Below are positions 46,701 to 54,481 of a DNA stretch of 64,000 nucleotides, one piece after another. Location of the stretch: positions 62,001 to 126,000 of the forward strand of contig JAHEBQ010000013.1 in assembly GCA_024642205.1 (NCBI GenBank), in the 5' to 3' direction. The position numbers and the translations under genes were made by a program. How positions within the stretch are numbered: position 1 is the first letter of the stretch; each line of letters opens with the position of its first letter. Below the pieces are notes generated by a model. That model was not told the DNA's origin, did not search any database, and saw only the letters and a list, made by a program, of their open reading frames with translations. Source of the DNA: Planctomycetaceae bacterium. GTDB taxonomy: Bacteria; Planctomycetota; Planctomycetia; Pirellulales; Pirellulaceae.

Positions 46701-47747
46701 GAGAAGACGACGGATTCGATACAGTAGGGAACCGTTGTTTGCCGCAATCGCCAGGCGTTCAGCGTTGCAGCGGATTTCTTCCATCTGTGCCAGCGCCCGG
46801 ACAAACGCCTTGCGGTTTCCACACACCTCGACAGCAATATCGTCGCAACAGTTTTCTCGCTCTGCACGAATTCGGTTGGAAATCCTCCAGACAGCCGGAT
46901 GATAAAACAGCAGCGTTTCGAAAACAGCCTGCACAAGGTTGACGGGATAGTCGTATCGACGGATATGTGCCAATTCATGCGCCATGATTGATTCGAGCTC
47001 GGCCGCCGTAAAGCCGGACAGCATACTCGCGGGGACCAGGATTGCCGGCCGAATGCAGCCAACGACAGACGGCACCGCTTCCCGCGCCGTTTCCAAAATT
47101 CGAATACGCTGTCGCAGGTTCATTTTCTTCGACAACCGACTGACCATTTCAAACAGCTCGCCATTCGTTACCACGACACTTTCGCATTGCCAACACCTAA
47201 CTCGGTGCAGACCACACAACATGCGAATGGCCAGACAGCAGACGCCCGTCAACCAAATCAAAACGAACCACGGTATCGAACTCTTCAACAACTCGAACGC
47301 GGCCCCCCTGCCGGAAGTCCAAAAAACCGGCGATCCCGTGTCTGGACGATTGAATTCCAGCCAATCCAGTTGGATGGATGAATTCTGTGCACCCAACCCC
47401 GCAGTAGAATCCTCAGTTGGCTGGGAGAGAGCCATCCCGTCGCCAAATGCACGAATTCCTGAATCCCTGGCGACCCAAGAGCCCGCAGGTGACTTTGTCT
47501 GGCTGCCGATCCTGTCTGAAACTGCGATCTGGTACGTCAATGTTGCGATGGGCGCAAATGCCATGACCATGAGCCCCGTACAAGCGACAGCGTACCTCAA
47601 TTGTGCGGAATTCCGACACATCATGTGGAGGATTACTTCCACAACGCCTCCAACCAGTGCGGCCTGCCAGAGGAAATGAATGAGTGTCCAGCCAATCGAA
47701 GTAACGAGGCTGTGACTCGCCAGGCTTTCCATTTGCGTCGTGATCAT
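43776..47747 (-). CDS. Giant BlaR1-type M56 metallopeptidase sensor
   Basis: A 1323-residue membrane protein, over twice the usual BlaR1 length. Residues 1-380 hold the M56 part: helices near 15-40, 50-75, 155-180 and 360-385, with the zinc motif HELAH at about 257 and the second ligand region NRIRAERENCCDDIAVEVCGN about 300. The periplasmic part has several domains: a retropepsin-like stretch (ALVLDTANSDFGLLGTDWI), a propeller-like piece (IVAVDATTGKSIWNMGW, FAVDEKTGELIYEY), more beta sheets, and near 1110-1210 an Ig-like unit (LRTRLTLITEKPTAGRPLM). There is no penicillin-binding SxxK. On sensing, the M56 part should cut the BlaI-like repressor. Its ATG overlaps the repressor stop by 4 bases (ATGA). 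Signal unknown. Confidence 0.88.
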   Translation of the reverse strand: MITTQMESLASHSLVTSIGWTLIHFLWQAALVGGVVEVILHMMCRNSAQLRYAVACTGLMVMAFAPIATLTYQIAVSDRIGSQTKSPAGSWVARDSGIRAFGDGMALSQPTEDSTAGLGAQNSSIQLDWLEFNRPDTGSPVFWTSGRGAAFELLKSSIPWFVLIWLTGVCCLAIRMLCGLHRVRCWQCESVVVTNGELFEMVSRLSKKMNLRQRIRILETAREAVPSVVGCIRPAILVPASMLSGFTAAELESIMAHELAHIRRYDYPVNLVQAVFETLLFYHPAVWRISNRIRAERENCCDDIAVEVCGNRKAFVRALAQMEEIRCNAERLAIAANNGSLLYRIRRLLDVEPVRTGPLWPAIAITTGFIALLLGGTWVAVATAVPLGRVDNAQIANAATNGSESNSVTVIIKDEKRKTEAVLTDSKTKIEHRVFTGINLSVGDEGELRESSLAMKYTNVMAYSFIPARIAEQLGATELGEIDFGVRAPMKKRPFQAMAVLDKGGLGKPVRDIESTGQAKIAQKTVQFHDLSEPVDGATTVVPYQDDAVWVPGHLAFYGLNQTNQHRFKVVRINKVALGVGPEFGPVNALVLDTANSDFGLLGTDWIQRVKGEHGEGLWFVAAEGALYFMAGTSGSGKPVINSAPAVTKLDSVTVNSRGHKNGPARMERPGVKILATHTYSCDNRVSTGWVEANGIRSPVDIGVQQENIIVYLSLMFDIVAVDATTGKSIWNMGWTKSRPIWQTVSIVQLDRDGKDKLAVELFAVDEKTGELIYEYVSLESGEKVNPPHASGGDSGHQQHSKLDSDDPRMFRVIDQDVDGITRAVIRASRGGRSATDRIRELSARDPSIFQDRMTSNVESIVSAKNPNYLLVDRTEATEVLFSLPQGSGLRAEFSGNNVEVIRGDKVMTVVVTEGKLELIDAGGVIRAWAAPDGGAEQLVIECREVPGKVVMVMKTRRIKQSPEYPNPPVQVAMNGITGAPGNEGDPPHGAIRFEILQDKKAFENKVSMKMIWHYEVQRLLEEAQAESGPSADELIHGKPGESRQEIENPIDLAPQQTQEFASKPDRTDVASWGPPAEQSGLRTRLTLITEKPTAGRPLMFKLEIKNFGKAPTEIDAQYHEPFRLLRATREGGRSAKFIGMTPQTSAEKRFLNPGESLTLWENVDVNSLFLLKAGPYQFLTEGGQGVMQALWRESNTVNVQIAAGKQTPKNRLLENLLQGLPEKWEVSSGGGITDGGKAIFLMQKHSNLKRDVTGIQIWFTEEKLADEFELGASDQTQIVTQLGHCKLGFMNVVAQRKALDIWPDYLEHIRRAANRSLSFQIE

Positions 47748-48133
47748 TGATGGTCCCTTTCCAGTTTGTCCAACAGTTGTCGGATTTCAGCCAACTCTGC
47801 AGGCGAGGATTTCCTGGAGGAAAGCGCTTGCATCACCAATTGCTGCGCCGAACCCTCGAAGACCTGTTCCAGCACTTGGCCTACAATCTGTCGCTGAGTT
47901 CTGATCTGCGTGACGGCCGCTTCATAGACGTGGGCATGCTGGGATGCGTCACGTCGCAAAAGTCCTTTTTTCAACATGATCTGCATCAACTTGAGAGTCG
48001 TCGTATAGCCGGTCCCGCGTTCGCTTTCCAGCCGCTCCTGAACCTGCCGCACCGAGGCCTTCCCCAGCTTCCAAACTACTCGCAAAATCGCCAATTCGGC
48101 GTCCGTCGGATTGGATAGCTTTTTTTTGACCAT
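47744..48133 (-). CDS. BlaI/MecI-type winged-helix repressor
   Basis: A 129-residue repressor of the BlaI/MecI/CopY family. It starts MVKKKLSNPTDAELAILRVV and carries the winged helix KASVRQVQERLESERGTGYTTTLKLMQIMLKKGLLRRD, then a helix for dimer formation and the cut site (LVMQALSSRKSSPAELAEIRQLLDKLE). In the pair, the M56 partner inactivates it by proteolysis. The ATG at 48133 follows AGGGGACC; the longer frame to 48322 would cross the promoter and both dyads, so I reject it. The gene sits 47 bases after the -10 of a promoter overlapped by two operators, so it should repress itself and the sensor. Confidence 0.92.
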   Translation of the reverse strand: MVKKKLSNPTDAELAILRVVWKLGKASVRQVQERLESERGTGYTTTLKLMQIMLKKGLLRRDASQHAHVYEAAVTQIRTQRQIVGQVLEQVFEGSAQQLVMQALSSRKSSPAELAEIRQLLDKLERDHQ

Positions 48134-48179
48134 GTCCGGTCCCCTGTCCAATAGAAAAAGCAGTCTCGCTCTCGGACTC

Positions 48180-48207
48180 TTTATACGAATTATTTCGTAG
48201 ATGTCAA
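48180..48207 (-). promoter_or_regulatory. Promoter of the repressor-sensor operon
   Basis: On the minus strand TTGACA (48207-48202) and TATAAA (48185-48180) are separated by 16 bases. This is the strongest sigma-70-type promoter seen in the window. It is overlapped by two dyads that fit a repressor. Confidence 0.75.
48184..48199. promoter_or_regulatory. Operator dyad 1 for the BlaI-like repressor
   Basis: TACGAA-TTAT-TTCGTA, perfect 6-base arms, covering the -10 end and spacer. BlaI dimers bind such dyads. Confidence 0.7.
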
Positions 48208-48220
48208 CGAAACTCTTCGT
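48207..48220. promoter_or_regulatory. Operator dyad 2 for the BlaI-like repressor
   Basis: ACGAA-ACTC-TTCGT, perfect 5-base arms, just upstream of the -35. The two dyad centres are 22 bases apart (two helix turns), and TTCGTAGAT is repeated exactly in both halves (48194 and 48216). Confidence 0.7.
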
Positions 48221-48370
48221 AGATATTTTTCCAGCGGTTTGGCGTCCTCGAGGAGAGCAATGGGAAAAACCCGGGCGCCGCGCAAGGCAGGGTTGGCGTC
48301 CCAACGATCTTGAGCCCCCCATTCAGTCGGGGTTATTCGCCAACCGATCAGCGTTCCAAGTCGTCGATTA

Positions 48371-49906
48371 TCAAGAAATATGATCGCCGGTCAGGTTTTC
48401 ATACAACATGCAAGCAAAGTGAATGATCGTCGCAAATCCCGGCAGACAACTGCTGGCGCCAACATAATAGAAGTTCGGGAACGGGCTTTGGTAATTCAGC
48501 CTACGCAAGTTGACGTGTTTGGGATCCAGCGGCGTACTGTAACAGTTCCCTTTCGGGGCTTTCACGAAGTGTTCGTTCGTTAACGGACTGCCGACCACCT
48601 GTTCGACGATGTGATCGGACAGTCCGGGAATATACTCTTGTTCCAAAACGCCAATCAGGTTTTTGGTGTACTGCATTTTGGCCGCCTGATAGTCATCCTC
48701 ACTCCGATCGCGGAGCTTGCGAAAAAAATCGTAACGACAGGGCGCGACCAACACCAACTGCTCACAACCCGGGGGGGCCAGGACAGCGTCATGCGAACGC
48801 AGTGTCGGGGCATTACAAAAGAAATAAGGCCGATCCGGGATTCGATCAGCCAGCTGATCATCATAGACTTCATTTAAATCGACTTTCGGATGCCAGTACA
48901 GGTTCGCTTCACCGAAACCGTATTGTCGGAGGTCGATGTTTTCCAGCCCGAGATAAACACTCAATACACTCGGTCCGTATTCATACTCGAGTTTTCTGCG
49001 AAAAGCGGTCGGAAAATGTTCTGCTCCAATCAAATCCAGGCTTAACCTGGCATCTCCATCAAACAGAAACCGATCGGCGGTAAACTGTTCTCCTTTCGCC
49101 GTCGTAACCGAACGGGCCATCCCGTTTGCGACTTCGATTTGGACGATTTCGGTCGAGAGCATCGTCCTGCAGCCAGGCGATTGCTTGATTTTGCGCCTTA
49201 ACGACTTCATTACATGCATGAAACTTTGAGCAGGATAATAGGCACCCTGGTCATAGCTCCCCACACCTCCTGCTTGCACGACGAGCGACAAGTCTCGCGG
49301 CGGCGCCCAGAAAATGGCACTTTGCCCGGCCAGGATCAGCCGTAGCTCGGGGGAAAACTCCAGCTTGTTGAACAGATCCTCGAGTGTCCATTTCAAATAG
49401 CGAATGATGTGCGAATAACGTCCGGGATGGGCAAGAATGGTACGCCACGTGAATCCGATCGGCAGCAGGTACAACTGCCTGTGGATTTTTGCAATGGTCT
49501 GATAGTACCGATCCAGGGCCTTCGCCTGTGCCGGAAAGGCTCCAGACAGCCGTCGGCACTCCCGTTCAAACCCGCTGCCAATCGTATAGTCAATTCCTGG
49601 TGCAACAATGCGATCGAATCCTTTCGGATCAAGGCGATGAAAGGTCACTTCTTCCTCAAGGCCGAGTTGCTTCAGCATCTGGTAGACACGCTCGCCGGGA
49701 CCACAGTCCCAGACATAGTGCAGTTCAGCGCAAAAAGAGAACCGGCCCTGCCGAAAAGTGTGACCGTATCCGCCGGGTACCTCATGACGTTCGAAGATGA
49801 TGACTTTCTTCCCCGCTTGAGCCAACAACGCTCCCAGCGTAAGTCCCCCGATTCCCATTCCAATGATGGCATAATCGTAGTGATCGTTCGTCAAACCATT
49901 TGACAT
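48371..49906 (-). CDS. FAD-dependent carotenoid/retinol-type oxidoreductase (CrtI/RetSat family)
   Basis: A 511-residue flavoprotein of the phytoene-desaturase/retinol-saturase family. The FAD motif is AIIGMGIGGLTLGALLAQAG (GxGxxG at 16-21), with VIIFERHEVPGGYGHTF after it. LHYVWDCGPGERVYQML and AGQSAIFWAPPRDLSLVVQAGGVGSY fit RetSat-type members, and the ending is FYYVGASSCLPGFATIIHFA. It has CTGGAG 7 bases before the ATG. It may saturate or desaturate polyenes or lipids. Divergent from the desaturase, with a shared intergenic inverted repeat. Confidence 0.85.
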   Translation of the reverse strand: MSNGLTNDHYDYAIIGMGIGGLTLGALLAQAGKKVIIFERHEVPGGYGHTFRQGRFSFCAELHYVWDCGPGERVYQMLKQLGLEEEVTFHRLDPKGFDRIVAPGIDYTIGSGFERECRRLSGAFPAQAKALDRYYQTIAKIHRQLYLLPIGFTWRTILAHPGRYSHIIRYLKWTLEDLFNKLEFSPELRLILAGQSAIFWAPPRDLSLVVQAGGVGSYDQGAYYPAQSFMHVMKSLRRKIKQSPGCRTMLSTEIVQIEVANGMARSVTTAKGEQFTADRFLFDGDARLSLDLIGAEHFPTAFRRKLEYEYGPSVLSVYLGLENIDLRQYGFGEANLYWHPKVDLNEVYDDQLADRIPDRPYFFCNAPTLRSHDAVLAPPGCEQLVLVAPCRYDFFRKLRDRSEDDYQAAKMQYTKNLIGVLEQEYIPGLSDHIVEQVVGSPLTNEHFVKAPKGNCYSTPLDPKHVNLRRLNYQSPFPNFYYVGASSCLPGFATIIHFACMLYENLTGDHIS

Positions 49907-50258
49907 GCCAGCTCCAGCTGTCTTACCCAGAAAAAAGATTATTCAGAAACTGGGCAATTGTCATGCCGGGCATAAGGAGCGAAATCGCACTCGCCAAAAA
50001 TGGTTCTTTGCTTGTAACTGTCGCTTGGACCAAGGATTGATCGGGCAGATGTTCGTGCGTTTTCGCGCGCCCTGAAACTGACCCGCGATCATGGGTTGTC
50101 GCGCGTGAACTGGTTCTGACTTCTGCGTTGACAATCGCGGGTCATGGGAGAACGATGCATCGAAAACACAGTTGGTTTTTAGCAGGATCCCGGACTTGAC
50201 TGCCGCGAGCATCGGCTAGCTCAATGACTTTTCTCAATCTGGTGGCTTGGCAATTTCG
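49907..50258. other. Shared divergent promoter region
   Basis: About 350 bases between the two lipid or isoprenoid genes. TTGACA on the plus strand at 50129-50134 is followed at 17 bases by AACGAT, a weak -10. The inverted repeat at 50079-50144 overlaps this. No coding gene seen. Confidence 0.45.
50079..50144. repeat. 11-bp inverted repeat between divergent genes
   Basis: TGACCCGCGAT at 50079-50089 is exactly the reverse complement of ATCGCGGGTCA at 50134-50144, with 44 bases between. The right arm abuts a TTGACA box. Candidate operator for a shared regulator. Confidence 0.65.
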
Positions 50259-51524
50259 ATGATGAATGACACGCGAACGGCTTCTCGAGATTTCAGTTAT
50301 CTCGATTACCAGGCGTTGGGCAATGAGCTCAAACAAATCCGGGTAGAACTCGACGCGACCCGGAGCAACGACGATTTCAGACACTTGCGCAAGATCGAAT
50401 GGTGGGGCAGGGCGTGCAGCATTGCGGGTTTCGCCACGGCCTGGATCGTACCTAATCCGATTTCGGCATTCCTGATCAGCCAGGGAAATTTCACGCGGTG
50501 GACCATGATCACCCATCATGTAACCCATCGGGGCTACGACAAAACACCAGGAATTCCACCACAATACACCAGCAAGATCTATGCACGTCACTGGCGTCGC
50601 CTGGTTGACTGGCTGGACTGGATCGTTCCTGAAGCCTGGGATTGCGAACACAATATTTTTCATCATTATTACACCGGGGAACTTACCGACCCGGACCTTG
50701 TCGAGAGGAATGTCGATTTTTTTCGCCAGTGGCGATTACCTCGACCAATCAAGGCACTGGTCATTGTCTTTTTCATGTGTACCTGGAAGTTAATTTATTA
50801 CGCGCCTAACACGATCTGGATCCTGCAGCAGGTCCGCGCACGAAAAAAAAGAGAATCGTCCGAACAAGGCAAGCTGCGTTCGGTCGTGCCAGACGATCAC
50901 CACCCTGTCGAAACACTTCGCTTGCTCTTGCCGTTTAATGCGGCGGGTCGTGAGTTTTGGAGAACGTCCGTTTTGCCCTACGGGACCGTGCGTTTCGTAA
51001 TCACTCCCTTGTTGTTCTTACCACTTGGTTACTGGGCGGCGATGTGCGTTTTATTTAATCTGCTGATGGCAGAGGTTCTCACCAATATTCATACCTTTCT
51101 GACCATCGTGCCCAGCCACGCCGCCAGCGACTTGTACCGTTTTTCGACGCCTGTTTCGAATCGGGACGAATTTTACGTACGTCAGATTGTCGGCACATCG
51201 AATTACCGATGCGGGGGAGATCTGAATGATTTCATGCACGGCTGGTTAAACTATCAGATTGAGCATCACCTTTGGCCGGATCTTTCGATGCGGCAATACC
51301 AGTTGGTCCAACCGCAAGTTGAGGCAGTTTGCAAAAAACATGGCATACCTTATGTCCAGGAAAGTCTTTTTGTCCGGTTCGTCAAGCTCTGGAAAATCCT
51401 TCTCGGCACCGAGTCGATGAGAGTTGGTCACACGTCGAGGCAGGACGATTCGTCCGTAACCAACGCAATCGAGACCGCCCCGAATCAGGCTCCCGGCAAG
51501 AGTAAGCAGCTAGGCACTGTCTGA
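50259..51524 (+). CDS. Membrane fatty-acid desaturase
   Basis: A 421-residue di-iron desaturase with all three histidine boxes: HHVTH at about 86-90, HNIFHH at 131-136 and QIEHH at 333-337 (the Q-type third box seen in front-end desaturases). Membrane helices include ALVIVFFMCTWKLIYYA and FVITPLLFLPLGYWAAMCVLF. There is no fused cytochrome b5. Substrate: an acyl chain or carotenoid-like lipid in the membrane. I pick ATG 50259 over the TTG at 50247. Divergent from the CrtI/RetSat-like gene, which suggests one lipid or pigment pathway. Confidence 0.9.
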   Translation: MMNDTRTASRDFSYLDYQALGNELKQIRVELDATRSNDDFRHLRKIEWWGRACSIAGFATAWIVPNPISAFLISQGNFTRWTMITHHVTHRGYDKTPGIPPQYTSKIYARHWRRLVDWLDWIVPEAWDCEHNIFHHYYTGELTDPDLVERNVDFFRQWRLPRPIKALVIVFFMCTWKLIYYAPNTIWILQQVRARKKRESSEQGKLRSVVPDDHHPVETLRLLLPFNAAGREFWRTSVLPYGTVRFVITPLLFLPLGYWAAMCVLFNLLMAEVLTNIHTFLTIVPSHAASDLYRFSTPVSNRDEFYVRQIVGTSNYRCGGDLNDFMHGWLNYQIEHHLWPDLSMRQYQLVQPQVEAVCKKHGIPYVQESLFVRFVKLWKILLGTESMRVGHTSRQDDSSVTNAIETAPNQAPGKSKQLGTV

Positions 51525-51608
51525 CAGGCCAGGACAATATCGCGGAAAACGGAACCGATGGTTCATCGACGGCGTCCAAACATCCCGTTGCCGGGATGAC
51601 CAACGTCC

Positions 51609-51630
51609 CCTGTCCTTTGATCAGGACAGG
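51609..51630 (+). terminator. Possible terminator hairpin after the desaturase gene
   Basis: CCTGTCCT and AGGACAGG pair exactly around a TTGATC loop, 84 bases after the desaturase stop. No U-tract follows, so it is not a standard intrinsic terminator; it may stabilise the message end. Confidence 0.3.
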
Positions 51631-52294
51631 TGTGCCGCCAAGTAACGAGAGCCTGATTTTCGATCTGAATGGAACCGCGGTCATGTTGGTTAAAGGCATT
51701 AACTCCACGCCTGCGCGAAATCCACGACTGTGAATGAACCGCCGGAATAATAACGCCGGTCTATCAAGCCGGCTCCATCTGGCAGGAAGAAGTGTCCGGC
51801 ATTCCGTTTGCACTTCGGCGAGGTTGTCCAGAACCAGTTACCCAGGAGGTTCGTCCTGTCTCATGACTTCGATAGCATGCTGTCACTCCGGTTCGGCATC
51901 GTGTTGGAAAACGCTCCGCTGCCACATCGGACAGGTCAATTCGCACCAAATGCCATACCAACAAAAAACTCGGGCATGTGTGCCGGAGTAACTGGTGGAC
52001 GGAAAATGAACGAAACCACGTCAGCATTCCTGACTGAAGACGAGACTTCCTCAGAAGCTCAGCATTACCAAGGGGCCAGGCCGAACGGAGGCTTCTGCGA
52101 TATTGCCAGACATTTCACGAGTGGTGGACGTTAATCCAACCCATTCGCCCGGTTCAATCGGACCCACGAAGTTTCATGGTCCGCCATCGGAATTGTCAAT
52201 CCACAGTGGCGTTCCATGATGTGCAACACGTGCTCTTTCGCTCAACGTCGGTGCAGAGGTTGAGAATTATTGTGTGACTACAACATCTCGACGC

Positions 52295-52311
52295 TTGGCA
52301 CACTCTTTGCA
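52295..52311 (+). promoter_or_regulatory. Sigma-54-type promoter before the methyltransferase-esterase operon
   Basis: TTGGCACACTCTTTGCA matches the RpoN consensus TGGCAC-N5-TTGC, with GG and GC exactly 10 bases apart (-24/-12). The predicted start is near 52323, about 135 bases before the ATG. RpoN promoters need an AAA+ activator, which is not in this window. Confidence 0.6.
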
Positions 52312-52456
52312 TCTCGTTTACCAGCCGTTTTTCGGTCAGTTCTGGATAGCAACTTGTCAGAACACCTGGTTTGAGTTTGAACTCCGAACTGGTCGGAAAC
52401 GGCGGTTTTTTTCAGATCACATTCCGGAGCGACTCCTTCAGAATTGACGGTGACCT

Positions 52457-54469
52457 ATGAAAACGAAAGACCTTTCTGGCCAACGCGACGAAATGGTAAA
52501 ACACCAGATCGCTGCCCGGGGAGTTCGAGATCGCCTCGTGTTGGATGCCATGCGAACCGTGCCTCGTGAAGCATTTTTACCGGAGACGATGTCCGAATTT
52601 GCCTACGACGACACGCCTCTGCCGATTGCCGCCGATCAAACAATTTCCCAACCCTACATCGTGGCGTTCATGGTCGAGGCGATCGGACTCAAAGGTGGAG
52701 AAACTGTCCTGGAAATCGGCGCGGGATCGGGATATGCCGCCGCGATTCTCGCGCAAATTGCCGAACAAGTTTACACGGTTGAACGCATCGAAGAGCTTGC
52801 CAATAGGGCCGCCGAGATGTTGCGGTCGTTGAATTATCACAATGTCGAGGTCAGGCACGGCGACGGGACACTTGGCTGGCCAGAACATGCACCATTTGAT
52901 GCAATCATTGTTGCCGCCGGCGGACCGACCGTTCCCGAATCCCTCAAGTCTCAGCTGAAAATTGGCGGTCGATTGGTGATTCCTGTCGGATCGACGGTCA
53001 GCAGTCAGGAATTGGTCAGAATTACGCGCGTCTCAGAGTCGAAATACCGATCCGAAGACATTGCAGACGTGCGATTTGTGCCACTGATTGGGGAAGAAGG
53101 CTGGAAAGTCAAACAGGAGAGTGGACTTGTCTGCGCCGCGACGAAAATGCCTGCGCGCATTCCGGAAGTTGAGCCGGTTCTTTCGCAATTGATCGCGGAG
53201 AATTGCGAACCGTTCGAATACATCGAAACGGTCGACTTGCAGCCGTTGCTTGAGAGGATCGGGGATTCACGAATCGTACTGATTGGCGAATCGAGTCACG
53301 GCACATCCGAGTTTTACAAAATGCGAGAGCTGATCACCCGCGAACTTATCGAAAAACAGGGCTTCACATTTGTCGGGATCGAAGGCGACTGGCCAGATGC
53401 GGCACGCATTGACCACTATGTTCGCCACTTCGAATATCCTCCGTCTGAATGGACCGCGTTTGCCCGATTCCCGACCTGGATGTGGCGGAACCGGGAAGTC
53501 CGGGACTTTGTTGACTGGCTAAGGCATTACAATGCCGACTTGAACTCCGACCAGCGCGTCGCGTTTTACGGATTGGACCTGTATAGCCTGCACCGTTCAA
53601 TTCACATGATTCTGGAGTATTTGACGGACGTCGATCCAGAAACAGCACAGGTCGCCCGACGACGTTATGGTTGCCTGACACCATGGGAATCCGATCCAGC
53701 GACATATGGCCATGCAGCGTTAACAGGAACTTACAAGAGTTGCGAAAAAGAGGTCATCAAAATGTTGACTGACCTGCTCGAAAAACGGACTGCCTACACA
53801 CCCCGGGATGGCGAGCGCTATCTGGATGCATTGCAAAATGCCAAGCTCGTCACGAACGCGGAAAAGTACTACCGCATGATGTACTACGGCTCGCGAGCGT
53901 CATGGAATCTGCGTGATGGACATATGTTCGCGACGCTCAATTCGCTGCTCGAACATCACGGAAAACAGAGCAAGGCCGTTGTCTGGGCCCACAACTCGCA
54001 TGTTGGAAATGCGAATGCAACGGAAATGTCGTATCGCGGCGAAATCAATATTGGCCAACTTTGTCGCAATCAGTTCGGCAATGCGTGCTATGCGATTGGA
54101 TTCGGAACGCACACGGGAACCGTTGCGGCAGCCTCCGAATGGAATGGACCAATGGAAATCAAAGACATCGTCCCCTCGTTGCCTCAAAGCTACGAACGGT
54201 TATTCCATGAGTCCGGCCATTCCAAGTTCCTGCTTCCCCTGCGATATCAGAAATCAAGGAAACTGCTTGACGAGTTGGCAGCGCGGCGACTTCAACGGGC
54301 AATCGGCGTAATTTATCGACCCGAAACCGAACTGGCCAGCCACTACTTTGAGACCTGCCTCCCAGATCAGTTTGACGAACTAATCTGGTTTGACGAAACG
54401 ACCGCCGTGACTCCATTCCAAACGTCAGAATTGGTCGCTACGCCGGATACTTATCCATTTGGCTTATAA
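52457..54469 (+). CDS. Protein-L-isoaspartate methyltransferase fused to an erythromycin-esterase-like domain
   Basis: A 670-residue two-domain protein. Residues 1-220 are a PCMT: QTISQPYIVAFMVEAIG at 61-77 and the S-adenosylmethionine loop VLEIGAGSGYAAAIL at 84-98, then HGDGTLGWPEHAPFDAIIV and GGRLVIPVGS. They methylate isoaspartyl residues in aged proteins. Residues 250-670 are the erythromycin esterase/EreB-like fold: RIVLIGESSHGTSEFYKMR with Glu279 and His282, FVGIEGDWPDAARIDHYVRH, and WAHNSHVGN at 511-519 (His513, His516). These fit the Glu/His set of Ere enzymes. I recall this fusion in other bacteria. The Ere part may hydrolyse another ester or act as a stress enzyme; macrolide resistance is not shown. 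Confidence 0.88.
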   Translation: MKTKDLSGQRDEMVKHQIAARGVRDRLVLDAMRTVPREAFLPETMSEFAYDDTPLPIAADQTISQPYIVAFMVEAIGLKGGETVLEIGAGSGYAAAILAQIAEQVYTVERIEELANRAAEMLRSLNYHNVEVRHGDGTLGWPEHAPFDAIIVAAGGPTVPESLKSQLKIGGRLVIPVGSTVSSQELVRITRVSESKYRSEDIADVRFVPLIGEEGWKVKQESGLVCAATKMPARIPEVEPVLSQLIAENCEPFEYIETVDLQPLLERIGDSRIVLIGESSHGTSEFYKMRELITRELIEKQGFTFVGIEGDWPDAARIDHYVRHFEYPPSEWTAFARFPTWMWRNREVRDFVDWLRHYNADLNSDQRVAFYGLDLYSLHRSIHMILEYLTDVDPETAQVARRRYGCLTPWESDPATYGHAALTGTYKSCEKEVIKMLTDLLEKRTAYTPRDGERYLDALQNAKLVTNAEKYYRMMYYGSRASWNLRDGHMFATLNSLLEHHGKQSKAVVWAHNSHVGNANATEMSYRGEINIGQLCRNQFGNACYAIGFGTHTGTVAAASEWNGPMEIKDIVPSLPQSYERLFHESGHSKFLLPLRYQKSRKLLDELAARRLQRAIGVIYRPETELASHYFETCLPDQFDELIWFDETTAVTPFQTSELVATPDTYPFGL

Positions 54470-54481
54470 AACGGTGGAGCG

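Larger units (their letters stand above)
51525..52456. other. Intergenic stretch with hairpin and sigma-54 site
   Basis: About 930 bases. Frames on both strands up to 143 codons have no family match. It contains the hairpin at 51609 and the sigma-54-type promoter at 52295. Nothing else recognised. Confidence 0.5.

Noticed and set aside
52457-54469. Macrolide-resistance gene
   Set aside because: Ere-like domains are common outside resistance; fusion to PCMT suggests a house-keeping or stress role.
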